Shown here: positions 43,681-55,520 of the stretch, piece by piece
Layout of the letters: every line of letters begins with the position of its first letter
Position numbering within the stretch: position 1 is the first letter of the stretch
NCBI GenBank assembly: GCA_031308135.1
Contig: JAHLJT010008446.1
Span: 161,879,532 to 161,943,531 of the forward strand
Reading direction: 5' to 3'
Length of the DNA: 64,000 nucleotides
Source of the DNA: Acheta domesticus
Lineage: Eukaryota > Arthropoda > Insecta > Orthoptera > Gryllidae
Translations under genes and position numbers: made by a program
The notes under the pieces: model-generated
What the model was told of the DNA's origin: nothing
Database searches by the model: none
The model's input: the letters and a program-made list of their open reading frames with translations, nothing else

Positions 43681-44440
43681 AACTAGTTGAGAGTATAATT
43701 TGATTCTGATAAAATAATTTTTGGGAGTACTTCACAAAATGCACGTTGGACAAATTTAACATTTATATGCTGTTATGTATAATGGTATTCTAATGTTCAA
43801 TTAAAGTATATATTCAAGATATAATTCTATCTTTAGATACAAGTTGAGAATTTTCACTTTGTAGATATTCCTGTCCTTTCAGAAACGTGGCAGATAGATA
43901 TTATTTCAATCTTTTAATTTTTATTAGTATTTAGATTGGTAAGGTATTTCTATACATGTTTGGACATAATGTCGTTCTTGACTCCAAAGAAACAGTCGGG
44001 AGGAAATGGGGAAATAAAATAAGGGTGATCATTGATCTTGTAAAATGCTGGGAGACAACTCGGTGAACGAGGCGTGACACACCCAGGTATTCCATAAACT
44101 TTGTTTCTTAAATGAGAGTTGCAAATAGGAGTTACAATAGGACGAGAAAGGTTTTGCAAAATAAACAGTAAAAACATTTGTGGTATTTTACAGTCATTTG
44201 GACACATTGCTCAGTTATTATTTATCTGTAGGTGATGTTTCGCCTAGTTAGTCTTCAAAAAGTTAACTTTGTAGAAGCACGTTGGTACACGAACGGTTGA
44301 CGTCGTATTCCTTAAGAGCGAGTTGTAAATAAGTGAGTTCCAATCGTATCCTTCAAAAATATTTTGTTTCTATTTTTCTTTATTTAGTATTATTAATAGC
44401 TAAATGTATGATTCAAGCAAAGAAGAGATTTTAGCCAGAG
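43681..44440. other. AT-rich stretch, no gene recognised
   Basis: Only short frames without motifs. Nothing further to report. Confidence 0.4.
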
Positions 44441-45420
44441 AACTTGACAAAATTCTTAGGCGCAGAAAGACACGAAGGAATGACAAAGGGAGTAATATTA
44501 GAGTTTGGAAAGAAAACGAACGTAATGATATAAAAACAAAAGAGGTCTATGAAAAGAAAAATATGGGAAAGTGATTAATCTAGTAAACGAACAGTTCATA
44601 AACGTACGTACGAAAAAAATCGTAGTATTGTGATAAAATTGTTTCTTCTCGCAAAAGAAGAGAATGTTTACAAGATTCTCGACATCGTTATTTGGAATTT
44701 ATTTTCATTGCTCGTCAAGTAAAAAGAAACTGCCAGGGTCTTACCGGATTTGAACACGCAATACTCTATTCTCCCGTCTCGAGTCTAGGCTACTGTGCTA
44801 CTAACACAGTCATATGCCTTCCCGCGAACTGATGCAGTTTAGAATCATACGAATTTGTGTCTTCACATTCCTTGCTTTTCCCCATTTCTGTAACTTAAAA
44901 TATTAAATAAACTACCTCTGGGGGACAATAAGAATGCAGAGCAATCTACGCAATCCTATGAAATAGGTAATTCTAGTTATAAATATATCGGTTGAACGTA
45001 ATGGAGTTGTCGCTAACAGGCACGTTGTTTCTAGCTTTGCGCTCAGGCCTTATCACCTTTCGTCTCTGTCCAAGGTCAGATTGGCAGACGTGATAAGGTT
45101 GAAGTAAATGTAGTAGACGAGTTTCGACAGCGTCCGAAATTCAGGAAAGAATTCAGAAGTTATTTTGTTTGCAGCAAGTAACCACAGAATCTAACAAACA
45201 TATATCGACTTCAAGAAAAACACCTATCATCACGCAGTTATTTCACCTACACACATTCAAATAAAAAAGCTCTTAGTTTCTCGTATTATTGGTGATGGTT
45301 GATTAAAATATTACTAATTTTGCACTATTAACACTTCATCCTTATCATAAAACTCTTAATCAAACGATGACCGATCAAAAAAAAACATTAATTTTTGATA
45401 TCGAAAAATTTAATAAGAAT
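44441..45420. repeat. Diverged direct duplicate, copy 2, with tRNA-like SINE head
   Basis: Counterpart of 41566-42480, about 2.9 kb downstream and in the same orientation. The antisense strand at about 44735-44805 reads GTTAGTAGCACAGTAGCCTA and later GTGTTCAAATCCGG, a tRNA-like A box and B box at the same relative position as in copy 1, so the SINE predates the duplication or the unit is itself a repeat. Confidence 0.7.
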
Positions 45421-45489
45421 CCCACGTCAACAGTTGATTTCGATGTATTGTGCTTCACACGTACAACATTTTCAAAAAGTATAAAGAAA

Positions 45490-45582
45490 GGCCACGAGTA
45501 GACCCGGACATGAACTCCAGTCCTTTGGTTCTCAAAGCAAACACTCTACCAACTGAGCTAGCTCTTCCCATATACTCTTGGG
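45490..45582 (-). repeat. tRNA-derived SINE head
   Basis: The minus strand reads GGGAAGAGCTAGCTCAGTTG GTAGAGT (A box TAGCTCAGTTGG, D stem GCTC..GAGT), then ACCAAAGGACTGG and GAGTTCATGTCCGGGTC (B box degenerate). It does not fold into a full tRNA with a good acceptor stem, so a SINE head is more likely than a functional tRNA. Confidence 0.6.
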
Positions 45583-46045
45583 CACTATTTTGCACATTAG
45601 GAGGTCGGTGACACCAGAATATTCTCTCGATAAATTTCAAAAGCTACTCGTGTTTTTAAAACAAACTCGTAAATTAAATTTTTTTTCAAAATTCAATTTT
45701 GAAACAAATTGCATTAACAATTACATTTCTAGCTTGTGAATTGAAGAGATTCGGGTTCGAAGAACATTTCATTGTCACCATATAACTCAAAATTATGGGA
45801 AAACTACTAACGTTTGAAGAAACTAACATTAAAGATCTAACAATGAAGAATATATTACATTAAGAAAGAAATCTTAATGTGTAATTAATAGTGTAGTTGT
45901 GGAAGGATATCGAAAATTTTCAATCTTTTCAATGGTCGAAATCCCAAACGTATTGAAAATCGGACCTTCTGCCATAAGGTGAAGCGAAGTTCTTTTCGCG
46001 GAAACAGTTAATAAAAACTATGGCGTAGGCAATAAGAAAATCACA
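45583..46045. other. AT-rich stretch, no gene seen
   Basis: No frames or motifs worth recording. Confidence 0.4.
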
Positions 46046-46050
46046 TTTTT

Positions 46051-46170
46051 ACTTTCCCGTATACATACGTATATACGGAGTAATACACGTAGTATAGGGA
46101 AAGTTATGTAATGCTGCGCGATAAAAATGCGGATTTTTGGCAGAAAACATTCATGGCCGGGGTCTGATAA
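46051..46170 (+). repeat. Head module with terminal hairpin of the modular repeat family
   Basis: The hairpin ACTTTCCCGTATAC...GTATAGGGAAAGT (46051-46104) is followed by TATGTAATGCTGCGCGATAA and GGCCGGGGTCTG. The same arrangement occurs at 61079-61180 and, reversed, at 47705-47757 and 41501-41553. It directly abuts the tail module at 46174. Confidence 0.78.
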
Positions 46171-46173
46171 CGA

Positions 46174-48861
46174 ACTAGTGGTGCTACAGAATGGCACAGA
46201 CCTTCCCTTATTTGTATTCTATTTCCTTTGGTGTTGGCTAGCTGTTCGGACTTGACATATATATTCTTGCCAGTTGCCATCTATCGCCGCCCAAATTACT
46301 TTTTTTAACATTTTAAAAATTTTTTTGTTTCTTAATAGTAGAACGGAAATACTATTTTAAGAATATTCAAGAACAGTGAAAGCTCGTCCTTAATGGCAAT
46401 TTTCTTTGAAAAATTTGGAGCGGTTTTAAGAGAATTGCGTTTAAGCGTTACTGCAAATGCAAAATTTGAAGCTCTTTTTCACAAGAATCATTTATGTTTT
46501 CGAAAAACTTTACTTGGAGTCATTTAAAGCACATTAAGTCACAAAGAAATAGTGTTTACAAATTATGGGAAAGGTGTATTTTAGCGGTGTGAGATCTTTC
46601 AAAAAATTACGTTTGTGTAATGTTTGACAAAACAAAAAATACCGCAAAATAAACTTTACGTCATATTAAAGAGTGCAAATAGCACTAGCTCTTCGAAACG
46701 TGTGAAGAAAAAATTTGGAGACTTTTTGAGAAAATAGCGTTTGAGTGTTTCTGAAGATGTAGAATTTTGGGTTAGTTTTCACAGAAAACGGTTGAGTTTT
46801 CGACAAACTTTATTTGACATTATTTAAAGCACATGTACTCATAAATATAATGTTAAAAAATTGCCGTTAATGTAAATATTAACAACGTGGGAGACAAGTG
46901 AAAGAAATTTCACTTTTGTAAGTTATGAAAAAATAAAAGAGCAACATGACGTTTAAGTCATCTCGTAGAGTACATTAGGCACTATCACTACCAAAAGTTC
47001 AAACAAACAATTTTGGAGCGGTTTTTGAGAAAATCTTGTTTTTGTAATTTTTTCAAATTGCACACATTGCACGCAATATTGCGTGAAAACTACTAAACGT
47101 TTCTAAAAAGTGTTTCGTAATGTGTCGAAAACGTTTCTTAATGAAAGAACTGACTTTGGAGAAAAAATGTTATTTAAAGGAAAAATCTCAATCTTCAATT
47201 TTGTAGTTGGAGGAAGATACCGAAAAAATTCAAACATTTGCAGTTTTTGAAAATTCTGAGTTAACCGTGGAAATCGAACTTACACATACTTAATAAGTGT
47301 ATTTTACTCTATTCTTACAAGAAATTTAAAGAAAAATGTTTGGTCCGTTTTTGAGATGATTTTGAAAATGTCTGGAGGGATTCATGTAAAGTACACCCAA
47401 ATGTTTAGAAAGTTTTTCAAATTCTCTAAGCTTCGGCGAGAGCCAGATGGATAGGGGTTTCGTCAATTTGTAAAAATCCTACGCGTGGTTTAGGCGCTAG
47501 AGGGACGGACAGACAGACGTACAGAGGGATGTCTTGCTTTCAATTGGTTTTTTGGTATCAAGGACTTACAAAACAGGGAATCTGGATAACCACGTGTTAG
47601 GGGATATTTTTTTCTTAATTTAGCAAGTGATTTTTCGTTATTAGGGTCCGGCAGTGAATTTTGTTGTGCGGAAAATTTGCCATTTTGTCGGGCAGCATTT
47701 CATAACTTTCCCTATACTACGTATATTACTTTGTATATACATATTAAACGGGAAGGTAAAAGTGGATAAAATAAGTTGCTAAAGTAAGGAAAAAATCCCC
47801 TAGCACGTGGTGTGGTTAGAATTTTTTATTTGTGAGTCCTTGATACTGAAAATCTTCTTCCAACAACAAAATTGAAGATAGAGATTTTACCTTCAATTAA
47901 AATTTGTTCTCCAAAGTGAGTTCTTTCATTTAGGTCCTGTATATTTTTGAAAGTTTAAGTAGTTTTCTGGCAATATTGCGCGAAATATGTGCAATTAAAA
48001 AAATACAAAAACAAGATTTTCTTAAAAACGGCTCCAAATTGTTTCTCTAACTTTTGGCATTTATAGTGCCTAAATGTGATGACATAAACGTCATGTTGCT
48101 CTATTCTTTTTTCTTCACAATTTACTAAAATTTAATTTATTGACATGTCTCTCACATCGTTAATATTTTCATTGTAGACAATTTGTTCACGTTATTATAT
48201 TTACGAGTATATTTGCTTTAATTAATGTCCTATAAAGTTTCTCGAAAACTCAACCGTTTTTAGTGAAAAGTAGCTCAAAATTCCGCATTTCCATAAACGC
48301 TCAAACTCCATTTTCTCAAAAATTTCTCCAATTTTTTCTTCAAATTTTTCGAACGGATAATGCTAATTGAACTCTTTAATGTGAGGTCAAGTTCATTTTG
48401 TCGTTTTTTTTCAAAAATGACACAATATAATTGTTTTGAAGGATCTCTCACACCGTTATTATGCACGTTTCCCACAATTTGTACACACCTTTGTATTTGT
48501 GAATAAATGTGTTTTAAATGACTTCTATTGAAGTTTTCGAAACCCCAAAAATTTTCTGGGAAAAAGAGCTTCAAATTTTATTGTAGCGTTGAAACGCCAT
48601 TTTCTTAAAAACGACTCCACATTGTTCAAAGAAAATTCCCATTTAGGACGAGCTTTCACTGTTTTTTAATAGTCTTAAAATAATATTTCCGTTTTACTGT
48701 TAAGAAACCGAAAAATTAAGAAAATGTTTAAAGAAAAACAATTTGTGCGGCGATAGATGGCAGCTGGCAAAAGTATATGGCAACGCCGAATATCTAGCTG
48801 AGACCAAAAGAAATATATTACTATTATGGGAAAATCTGTGCCATTCTGTAGCACCACTAGT
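46174..48861. repeat. 2.7-kb inverted-repeat unit bounded by ACTAGTGGTGCTACAGAATG
   Basis: The 27-base end at 46174-46200 (ACTAGTGGTGCTACAGAATG plus GCACAGA) returns inverted at 48835-48861. Arms of about 1.0-1.2 kb (46174-47400 and 47860-48861) match in inverted order through TTGCACGCAATATTGCG, TTCAATTTTGTAGTTGGAGG and the ATCTATCGCCGC segment. The centre (47480-47830) holds head modules with GGACAGACAGACG and the hairpin 47705-47757. No ORF. It may be two opposed copies or a foldback transposon. Confidence 0.8.
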
Positions 48862-50764
48862 TTCAAATTGTTATTGTTTTAGTGAGTCTGTATGCGCAAA
48901 TGTACTGAGACATTTTGTTAGCAAACTTTGCTTTATTCGACCAATAAAAATTAAAAGAATATGTTGGAGAACATTTCGATATTCTCATAGGGGCTTCATG
49001 TATGTATTCCTCAAAATTAAAGGGGTTTCTTTTCATTAGTGTGAACTGCTGAAAGAGAGATTATCCATTTTCGAGAATATCTAGAGATCGGTTTTGGCCT
49101 CTGTGCGCTGCAAGATAATTTTTTGTTTTTACTACCTGAATGTCGAATGCAGTAAATGTTGCAAGAGTTTACAACCAACACTTTTCCAGATTTGGGTTTG
49201 ATCAAAATAAGGGTCTAAAACCAAAAAAGCCAACGTCATACTTTTCTCGAAACTTTTTCGACAAATGTTTGTTTCCGAAACTTCTTCTAGTGAAATTCTG
49301 AGAATAGTCTAAACAAAAAGTGTTTAATATGGTTTTATGAATTTTCCGATTGCTCATTGGAAACTGTGCACCTGCAACCGTTAACAGACATTTTCAATGA
49401 TTTTTTATGCACAGGAATATTTTCATATGTTTTCAAAATAGCAAAAATTAAGCCAATTCAAAAAAAACAAACAAAATTAAATTCACAATTCTTAGCCAAT
49501 AAATCTTTCATCATTTTATTCAAAAATATTTATATGTTCAATTATAAATTATAAATATTTATAGACCCGGTACTGTGCGAGAGAGCCCATTCCAATATTG
49601 CTGAAGGTTGAGATAACAATGCACAGAAAATCAAATAGTACCTTTTATTGTATTGTGAAAGATTATTTTAGTATTTTCCTTCAATTTAATTTTACATTGA
49701 TTTCGGCCTCTTTCCTCTCCACTCATGCTGTGGAGAGGGGGCACCCAAAAGAACTAAATATGCAAAATTGTAAAGAAGAATTATTATAAAAGTCGTATTT
49801 TGTAGAATACTGCCTAAGAACATAATCCGGGTACAATCTGTCTTCCTTCATTTCCTCATGTCTTTCATCTATCATTCATCTGCACTCAAACTGTCCCTCA
49901 TCATTTCCCCTTTTGTCATCTACCAGTCCTTCAAAACACGTCATCTGTAAGAATTTACTTGTCCTCAAAAAAAGTTGTGTCCTCGTAAGACACGCACACC
50001 TGGTTTAAAAGGCCTAGGAAACATCGCTTTGAGGATATTCCCGTGTGTTGCAATAATCTTTGTTTTGTACGTCATAATCAGCAAACTTCAAAAATCTGTA
50101 CGATGTAGGATGAGATGTAATTCTCTATCCACCAGCATCACACTTACGAGGTTCTGTGTCGATGGTTTCTTTTAAACTGCCAAAACCATCGTCTTTCCTT
50201 AGCGTGTGACATACTTATACAAAGAACAAGAAAGTTGTTAAAATAATTTTAATTTGTAATTACATTCAAGGTCAGAATATTACTGGGTGCTACCACAATG
50301 TTATGAAATTTATAATAAACTCCAAAACAAATCCACAGAAATATTTCAGTCATTTTCAAAGTATATTTATAGTCAGGGAGATTTAATGTGGTGGGACAGG
50401 TTTTTATTTTTTTTATTTGCAACCCAGCAGTTGGAAAAATCTGAAGAAAAAAATTATAACAATTTGCGTTTTAAGAGAAACTTTTAAGATTTTCTGGAAT
50501 CCGTACCAGGGTTCTAAGAGACAGTAAAAATTACTTTTTCCCTTTAAAAAATTTTTTTTGTATTTGAATTTGATCTTAGAAAATATCAAAAAATGTTTTT
50601 CTTATTGTATACATTATTTCTTATTTATCATATTTTTCAGTCAGATAAAACAGTGTTAAATTGACGACTAAAATTTAAAATTCAAAAACACGTTTTAGGC
50701 TGAATAGGCGTGAGAGTGGTGGGACGGGGACTAAGAAACTTTTCAAAAATATTATTTTTGTGTT
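48862..50764. other. AT-rich stretch, no gene recognised
   Basis: Only short frames. A small perfect hairpin CCTCTCCAC...GTGGAGAGG lies at about 49715-49739. Some Ser/Leu-rich text near 49850-49930 is CT-rich low complexity. Confidence 0.45.
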
Positions 50765-50777
50765 AGAAATATTTGGT

Positions 50778-51082
50778 CATTCCGCGCTCGGCTACCGAAC
50801 GGTGCACACCTCGCCCGCTGCTTATCGCTCCGCAGTACCTCCACTGCGACCAGTGATAAGGAAGGCCCTAGCGGGGCCGTGACACGGCCGTTCAGAAAGC
50901 GAGTGTCTTGTGCAAATATCTTAGTGCAGTGAAGTGCATATTAATCAGTGTTTTATTAGGAAACACATCAGCACGAGGTGTTGTCGCCTCGGCGACGGGC
51001 CCGATCGGGCCACTACTGCGATTCTCGTAGACAAGTTTTCGGAAGTGAACATAGTTTCGAAAAGTTTTTAGTTTAATACACA
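50778..51082 (+). promoter_or_regulatory. 5' UTR and probable internal promoter of the jockey-like LINE
   Basis: About 305 bases, GC-rich, starting CATTCCGCGCTCGG directly after the target-site duplication. Jockey-group elements use an internal pol II promoter at the start of the transcript. No TATA box is visible, as expected for this group. Confidence 0.6.
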
Positions 51083-52465
51083 ATGGCAGAAAACGCAAAT
51101 GCATCATTTCCACCGCTCTCAGATGTCGTGTCGTCAGCTCTACACGCATTAAACGACTTTCATTATACGGAGCCGCATCTAATTAATCACCTACAGCAGC
51201 AGCAGCAGCAGCAACATCACCTATACGCAGCAAGCCAACCTGCAAATTCAACCTTCACGCAGCTGTCCTCACCACCCGTGGGATATTCTCAACCTCCTCT
51301 GCAGATAAGTACAGTGCAACCTCCTTCGCTTAAGCGCCCCAGATTGCAAGACGCAATGTATAACCAAACCTCATATGTGCAGGGCCCCAGCAGCATGTCT
51401 TATATTGCAAATATGCCCTCATACAACATCCCAACTGGCAATAGATACTCCCCTCTCGCTTCTGACCCCGACCCCGACCCTGATCCAGAGCAAGGTGTCG
51501 CAAACAATAATTCTCCTCCCCCACAACCAATCAAGATACCTCCCATCATTATTCATGATCCACCGGTTCATGTGGAACTTTTACAAAAAATTAAGGATCT
51601 GCTCAAACATGAAAATTTTGTTACTAAAGTCAGAGGACCATATACTGAAATCAGAGCAAGTACAGTCGAAGACTTTACTTTACTTCGTAAGCACTTGTCA
51701 ACGAAAGGATTGTACTATCACACCTACCGGGACCCGACAAAAACTACTATTTCTGTGGTGCTACGAAATGTTCCAATATCCTATAGTGAACAAGAAATAC
51801 TTGAAGAACTAGTAAAAAAAAGTTTACCAGTAATAACGGTTATCACACTGACTGATTCTAATCGCAAACCTTGGCCTTTATGTGCAGTTACTCTTACCAA
51901 ATCAGCAGAAAGCAGGGCAATATATGAACTAAAGGAATTATTTAATGCTATAATCACGGTTGAAGAGCGTCGTCATAGACCCGGGCCAGTGCAGTGTCGT
52001 GGTTGTCAATTATTTGGACACACAAAAAAGAACTGTGGGAACCCTCCTCGTTGTGGTAAATGTGCAGGGCCGCATGCCACGGCCGAATGTTCTAGTACGG
52101 ATACCAAATGTTCACTATGCGGAAAGGCTCATCGGTCCTCTAGTCGTGACTGTGAAATTTATCAAAATATCCTCCTAAGGAAATCACTCCCAACTCGCAA
52201 CCCCACCCGTCAGCAAGTCTCACAACAAGCAATGCGCTATCATCCTCGCTCATTAACCCCTCCAAGACCTTCTCCTGTAGCCTATCCTCATCCTCCCCCT
52301 TCTAACCCTATTACAATGCCACAAGAATCCTATTTCACCCATCGTAGAATTCCACAACCATCATTGTCAAACCAAATGCCCCAATATGCAGATGTCCTCA
52401 AACAGCCCATGTACCCACCCACTGAACAGCATTCCAGCTGGAACAATTCATCTCCCATCAGATAG
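51083..52465 (+). CDS. Jockey-like ORF1: gag-like RNA-binding protein, 460 aa, intact
   Basis: This protein packages element RNA. Order along the protein: a Gln- and Pro-rich N-terminus (residues ~1-160, with a QQQQQQQ run), a folded nucleic-acid-binding region (~165-290; LLKHENFVTKVRGPYTEIRA, then GLYYHTYRDPTKTTISVVLR) of the type preceding zinc knuckles in arthropod ORF1 proteins, three zinc knuckles (~302-350; CRGCQLFGHTKKNC, CGKCAGPHATAEC, CSLCGKAHRSSSRDC), and a Pro/Ser-rich tail. The ATG follows the UTR directly and no better start exists upstream. ORF2 overlaps the end in the +1 frame. It appears complete. Confidence 0.93.
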   Translation: MAENANASFPPLSDVVSSALHALNDFHYTEPHLINHLQQQQQQQHHLYAASQPANSTFTQLSSPPVGYSQPPLQISTVQPPSLKRPRLQDAMYNQTSYVQGPSSMSYIANMPSYNIPTGNRYSPLASDPDPDPDPEQGVANNNSPPPQPIKIPPIIIHDPPVHVELLQKIKDLLKHENFVTKVRGPYTEIRASTVEDFTLLRKHLSTKGLYYHTYRDPTKTTISVVLRNVPISYSEQEILEELVKKSLPVITVITLTDSNRKPWPLCAVTLTKSAESRAIYELKELFNAIITVEERRHRPGPVQCRGCQLFGHTKKNCGNPPRCGKCAGPHATAECSSTDTKCSLCGKAHRSSSRDCEIYQNILLRKSLPTRNPTRQQVSQQAMRYHPRSLTPPRPSPVAYPHPPPSNPITMPQESYFTHRRIPQPSLSNQMPQYADVLKQPMYPPTEQHSSWNNSSPIR

Positions 52466-53246
52466 AACATTTCTTCTCCAGACTCATGAGTCAAATTATT
52501 CCTTCTCTCACAAACTCCATCCTTCAATCAATAAAAGTTTATTTTCCATAAAAATCATGCATATAAGAAGTGTAACTCATTCTTCACTTCGTCTCATTTC
52601 TTGGAATGCAAACGGTATTAAACCCAATATTCACATGCTAGCCCACTATTTGCATAATAATAAAATACAAATAGCTTGCATTCAGGAAACTCATCTTTGC
52701 CCTTCCATGAAAATTTATATTCCCGGTTATATTCTATATCGCTATGACCGACCGCGTAATCGGTGCAGCGGTGGGGTAGCTATCTTTGTAAAAAATTCTG
52801 TAACACATCACCAGCTACCGCTAAATATAAATAATACTTTTGAAAATGTTAGTATAGCTATTCAGCAGAAATATCAATCTACTTTAATAATTACGTCAAT
52901 TTACAAACCCCCTAATATTCCATACAGATCAGGTGACATTGACACCTTATTTTCCTCCCGCCAACCCACATTAGTAATCGGCGACTGGAACGCGAAACAC
53001 ATTGCGTGGGGAAGCAGACTAAACTCACCTGCTGGTAATCTGCTGCTAGCCGATATACAAAGATTAAATCTGGCGGTGCATGCTCCTGATGCGCCCAGTT
53101 ACTACCCCTACTGCGCGTCAGTGCAAGCTGATATCCTAGATTTCGGCATTTCTAACAACATTAGTTGTAACATTCAAGTCGAGATTCATATCGCCCTGCA
53201 ATCTGGGTCAATGACCCCCATCCGGGTCAATGACCCGGGTCAATGA
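52386..53246 (+). pseudogene. Jockey-like ORF2: APE endonuclease, cut by an insertion
   Basis: The frame opens at 52386, overlapping ORF1 by 80 nt, but the likely start is the ATG at 52557, just before HSSLRLISWNANGIK (motif I). IACIQETHL holds the catalytic Glu, GGVAIFVKN a core strand, and TLVIGDWNAKHIAWGS the D-W-N motif; the domain normally ends with an S-D-H motif. Here the 415-bp insert at 53206 replaces the end of the domain, and the frame runs into the insert and stops at 53246. Up to the insert the endonuclease looks intact. Confidence 0.92.
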
Positions 53247-53620
53247 CCCCCATCTCGATCAGGTTTTTGTCCAGTTTCCCTGATCCATAGAGCAAATGCT
53301 GAGATGGCCCCTTGTTTTGCTTCTGGACGTAAATGTAGCTTCACTGTGCGCACGTTTTGTTGAGCACTCCTTTTGCTTGTATTTCATTTACAGTTGAAAT
53401 TGATTTTCTATAACTCGGGAAAAAACATTTATCAAATATCTTTATTTTTCTAAAATAATTATTTTCTAAATTAATTTTTTCGTTTTCGTTTTTTTTTTTT
53501 TTTTTTTTATTTTTTTTATTTTTTTATAAAATTCTGGCCCTCAAGAAAATGTGCGCAGATAAATTTCTTTCCCCACACGTCATATACAGTTTTTACTGTT
53601 TTTTGACTAAATAAATAAAT
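53206..53620 (+). mobile_element. 415-bp retroposed insert with 7-bp TSD and three GGGTCAATGACCC palindromes
   Basis: CAATCTG flanks the insert at 53199-53205 and 53621-53627. The insert begins with three copies of GGGTCAATGACCC (53205-53217, 53224-53236, 53237-53249; the first base of the first copy belongs to the duplication), has a T-rich interior with a long T run at about 53490-53510, and ends GACTAAATAAATAAAT, an (AAAT)n-like tail. This layout fits a SINE or a short retroposed element mobilised by a LINE. The LINE's S-D-H codons resume directly after it. Confidence 0.85.
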
Positions 53621-55520
53621 CAATCTGATCATCGCCCTGTAGTTTTCTCACTCGGCACAACCCCAGAAGAAATTCGACCCGCTCAACCTTATCAGTTACG
53701 TAAGGTAAACTGGCCATATTATCAGATGCTAGTTACACATCTTTTACCTCCATTGCCATTACCTCGAACTACGCAGGAAATCGACAGCGCCATTGATTCA
53801 CTTATACCATTTTAGATGCCCTAGACTTAACAGCCCCCACAGCCCGTCAACACACTCCACTTCCAACAATACCACCTGTAGTGAAAATGCTGATAGGTTA
53901 CAAACATTATATTCGAAATCACTGGTTGAGACATCGATCCCCTTTTTAAAATCTTATTTAAATCTTCTAACTAAAATTGTGAGACAACTTTTGGCCTTCG
54001 TTCACGCGCAAAAGATTCATTTCCAAACTCAAACGGCAAACCCATCTGATCAAACATTATGGAACATTACGCGACGTCTGCTGCGCAAACCCACCAAACT
54101 ACCCACCCTTGTTACTCCAACTGGAGAAGCATCTTCTCCTTCCGATAAATGCGATATGCTGGGAAATTACTTTGCATCAACCTTTACTTCTCATCCTTCT
54201 CATAATTGGCAACACGATAACCATATTCAAGAAGTAATTTCACAACCAGAAATAACAGTTCCTGAATGCCCTAAATTTATTTCACCAGCCGAAATTATTA
54301 AGTATCTTTCACTAGCAACCCCGAAATTATCAAATGGCCATGACCAAATATCAACATTTTTATTAAAACGCCTTCCTTTAAAAGTAATAGTGCATATTAC
54401 AGCAATATTTAACGCCGCCTTGAGACAAACGTACTTCCCTGATAAATGGAAACATGCTCACATTATTCCCATTCTAAAGCCAGGGAAAGTACAAAATGAT
54501 CCATCTAGCTATCGCCCAATAAGCCTGCTACCCACAATGGGAAAGCTATTTGAAAAATGTATACTCTCTCGCCTAAATTCTTACCTCAGTTCGATCAATG
54601 CCATACCACCTCATCAGTTCGGATTCCAACCCCTTTTGTCTACGTATCATCAAATCTTACGCCTAACAGAAGATATCATCGAAGGATTCCATGACCACAA
54701 GCATACAGCAGCAGTTTTTCTAGATGTAGCAAAAGCATTCGATACCGTTTGGCACCCAGGGTTAATTTTCAAATTACGCAGTTTAGGTACTCGATCATAT
54801 CTCTCACGCATCATTGAAAGTTTTCTTAATAAGCGTACTTTTTCTGTACGTCTCCCAGGAGCTCTCTCAGCACCATTCACCATCAAAGCAGGAGTACCCC
54901 AAGGCTCCACCCTCTCCCCCACTTTATTTAACGTTTACACATCGGATATACCAATCACTCAAAATACAGCAATAGCACTATTTGCTGATGATACAGTACT
55001 TTATTCTTCTAATAGAAATCTCGATTCTGCCGTGGAAGATTTGCAACATCACCTCACTTTATTCTCCAGCTGGGCCAAAAAATTGGGCCATTGGGCCATT
55101 AAACACCGAATAGCTCTAGCGACTAGTAGAGTCCACCAATTGTATCCGATTCTCAAAAAATCATCCCCCCTACAGTTACATGTGGCTACTCACCTCTATA
55201 AAGCAATGATACGACCCATACTTTCTTATGCTTCCCCAATCTGGGCTGCCGCAGCCAAAACAAACATAAACAAAATTCAAATTTTTCAAAATAGATTCCT
55301 TCGAACCATTACTAAAGCTCCCTGGTACATTCCAAATGCGCAATTACATATCGAACTTGGCATTACACCCATCCCCGTCCACTTCTCCCTCTTAGCCGCA
55401 AAATTCTATCCTAAGATATTAAAGATCCCATCAGCCATTCACTTTCATATTGGTAAGCAGAATCCTCATCGAAAAAGACTAAAAAGAAAGCTTCCAAGAG
55501 AATTTTTCGATCCCCCATAA
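53621..55520 (+). pseudogene. Jockey-like ORF2: reverse transcriptase and C-terminus, with frameshift and deletion
   Basis: After the insert, SDHRPVVF resumes the endonuclease end, then a frame break near 53800 leads to the long frame 53793-55520. RT blocks: YLSLATPKLSNGHDQISTFL, KWKHAHIIPILKPGK, SYRPISLLPTMGKLFEKCIL, HQFGFQPLLSTYHQILRLTE, AVFLDVAKAFDTVWHPGL (first Asp), GVPQGSTLSPTLFNVYTSDI, ALFADDTVLYSS (catalytic pair). After LFSSWAKKLGHW the usual KYLG...L-T-W thumb block is missing: an internal deletion joins the sequence to YPILKKSSPLQLHVATHLYK, MIRPILSYASPIW and the usual C-terminus. It is probably inactive. Confidence 0.93.

Noticed and set aside
45490..45582. Functional nuclear tRNA gene
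   Set aside because: A box is good but the B box is degenerate and the acceptor stem does not pair; fits a SINE head better.
39766..48880. CRISPR array or bacterial-type repeats
   Set aside because: Repeats are long, interspersed and inverted, with no regular short repeat/spacer pattern, in an animal genome context.
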